Shown here in pieces: positions 33,480 to 34,368 of a stretch of DNA of 34,368 nucleotides. The position numbers and the translations under genes are program-made. The DNA lies in assembly GCA_012033205.1 (NCBI GenBank), contig JAAUSO010000065.1, positions 1-34,368 on the forward strand, in the 5' to 3' direction. How positions within the stretch are numbered: position 1 is the first letter of the stretch; each line of letters starts with the position of its first letter. The notes beneath the pieces are model-generated. The model did not search any database, had not been told where the DNA came from, and saw only the letters and a program-made list of their open reading frames with translations. The DNA is from Richelia sp. SL_2_1 (GTDB lineage Bacteria > Cyanobacteriota > Cyanobacteriia > Cyanobacteriales > Nostocaceae).

Positions 33480-34286
33480 GATTTAATTTTCCTTTTTTTG
33501 CTCTACCTATACTAAATTTTTGTGTTTATTTTCTGAATTATAACATAACTTAAAGATATTAATCTCAGTTAATTCTTCTGATTAGATTTACTAATAACTC
33601 AATAATTTTACATCTAAAATGACAAAATAATTTTATTTCATGCCTATTTTGGTGATAATTTCCAAAATTTTAGCAATAACCATAATTATGAGTTTTGTTA
33701 GTAAAAAAATGTCATTAATTGTGCGTATCTTTACCGATTAATAATGCTCCCAGTTTATGATTATATCCTTAATGTATGTTATGGACTTTGGCTATGATAA
33801 TCAGACGAAAAATCTTCAGACGGATAAAAAAGGTATACTAAAAATTATCAATTCATTTAGTATTATTGTTAACCTAATAAATTGTTGGTCAAAATGTCAG
33901 TATTCAGATTATTTTAAGTACAAATAGAATAAACATTCAAAATTTCCCATTCTCACTCCTAGTAGTAAACCACAAAGGTAGTACTAAGATAAATACATCG
34001 TCTGTTGAATATTTTCCGGAAATCAATGTATAACTTTTAAAATAATCAAATGCAGTCGAGTTAATTGCGAACGATCGCAACCCGAAAAGCTCGTTATTAG
34101 TCCTTCGTGCAAGACGTAAGCCCTATGACGCTATCGCGTCACGCTTTACTAATGGGCAGGCTGCGCCAACGCACTACTCGGTTAAGCTTAGAAAACAGGA
34201 ATACGTTTAAGCTGATGTGCGACGTTCATTGTATAATGCAAAAATTTGAAAATATAGCAAATTTCAGTTGAGTCCAATACACTAAA
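33480..34286. other. Intergenic region with one palindromic repeat
   Basis: No gene is supported; short frames such as the one starting about 33780 have no recognisable features. The region is AT-rich up to about 34060, then changes to a GC-richer repeat block. The upstream region of the basic ORF (minus) lies at its left edge. Confidence 0.5.
34096..34153. repeat. Nested palindromic repeat
   Basis: ATTAGT…GTAAGC…TGACGC, loop TATC, then GCGTCA-C-GCTTTAC-TAAT: three nested inverted arms. It is a REP-like cyanobacterial intergenic palindrome, GC-richer than its surroundings, and differs from the families at 8533 and 16847. Confidence 0.75.
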
Positions 34287-34368
34287 ACCTCACCCCTCCC
34301 CCTCCTCCTTCATGAAGGAGAAGGGGTTAAGAGGGGCGGGGTGAGGTAAAATTTGTATTGCACCCAAG
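34287..34368. repeat. Inverted-repeat element (complete copy of the 10828 repeat)
   Basis: ACCTCACCCC at 34287 and GGGGTGAGGT ending at 34347 are terminal inverted arms; the centre CTCCTT-CATG-AAGGAG (34305-34320) is a perfect hairpin. The right arm and the 21 bases after it are repeated at 10828-10872. The element may continue beyond the window. Confidence 0.8.

Overview
The window looks like chromosomal DNA of a filamentous, probably Nostocales-type cyanobacterium. The evidence is an AT-rich base composition, seven HIP1 octamers (GCGATCGC, near 4614, 7062, 9592, 18702, 24112, 24600 and 29180), many short palindromic intergenic repeats, and protein sequences of cyanobacterial type. The genus cannot be named from the sequence alone.

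Layout. (1) 1-3365, plus strand: a small polysaccharide module (Wzy-like membrane protein, GT2 and GT4 glycosyltransferases); the first and last genes are frameshifted. (2) 3651-4130: a conserved hypothetical protein. (3) 4186-6396, minus: a Wzc-type polysaccharide copolymerase/tyrosine autokinase. (4) 6397-8786: mostly non-coding, with tRNA-Gln(UUG) plus its terminator, one small hypothetical gene and repeats. (5) 8787-16669, plus: a lasso-peptide-type RiPP cluster with ABC exporter, RRE/B1, B2 protease, asparagine-synthetase-like cyclase, a 58-aa precursor at 13941-14117, an HPr-kinase-like protein and a frameshifted nucleotidyltransferase-fold protein. A TnpB remnant lies between exporter and B1. 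(6) 17097-32757, minus: a long exopolysaccharide cluster in transcription order WecG/TagA-type GT, Wzx-type flippase, nitroreductase-like protein (in-frame TGA), polysaccharide pyruvyl transferase, three GT2, four GT4, one split GT4 and a Wzy/ligase-like membrane protein. (7) 33225-33479: a small basic ORF with a terminator inside it. The window ends in a repeat whose right half also borders the TnpB remnant.

How the genes fit together. Regions 6 and 3 supply most parts of a Wzx/Wzy-dependent exopolysaccharide pathway: sugar transferases, a ketal-pyruvate decoration enzyme, flippase, polymerase candidate and copolymerase/kinase. No initiating phosphoglycosyltransferase and no outer-membrane export protein is visible. 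The RiPP cluster sits between the kinase and the rest of the polysaccharide locus. Its precursor has a clear lasso-type leader (Y-x-x-P-x-L, Gly, Thr) but an unusually long predicted core of about 37 residues. It is accompanied by two possible modification enzymes, which makes it the most interesting system here.

Quality caution. Four genes carry a single-base frameshift, each repaired by adding one base and three of them at a homopolymer, and one gene has a Trp-to-stop-like TGA. Sequencing or consensus error is a strong alternative to true pseudogenes.
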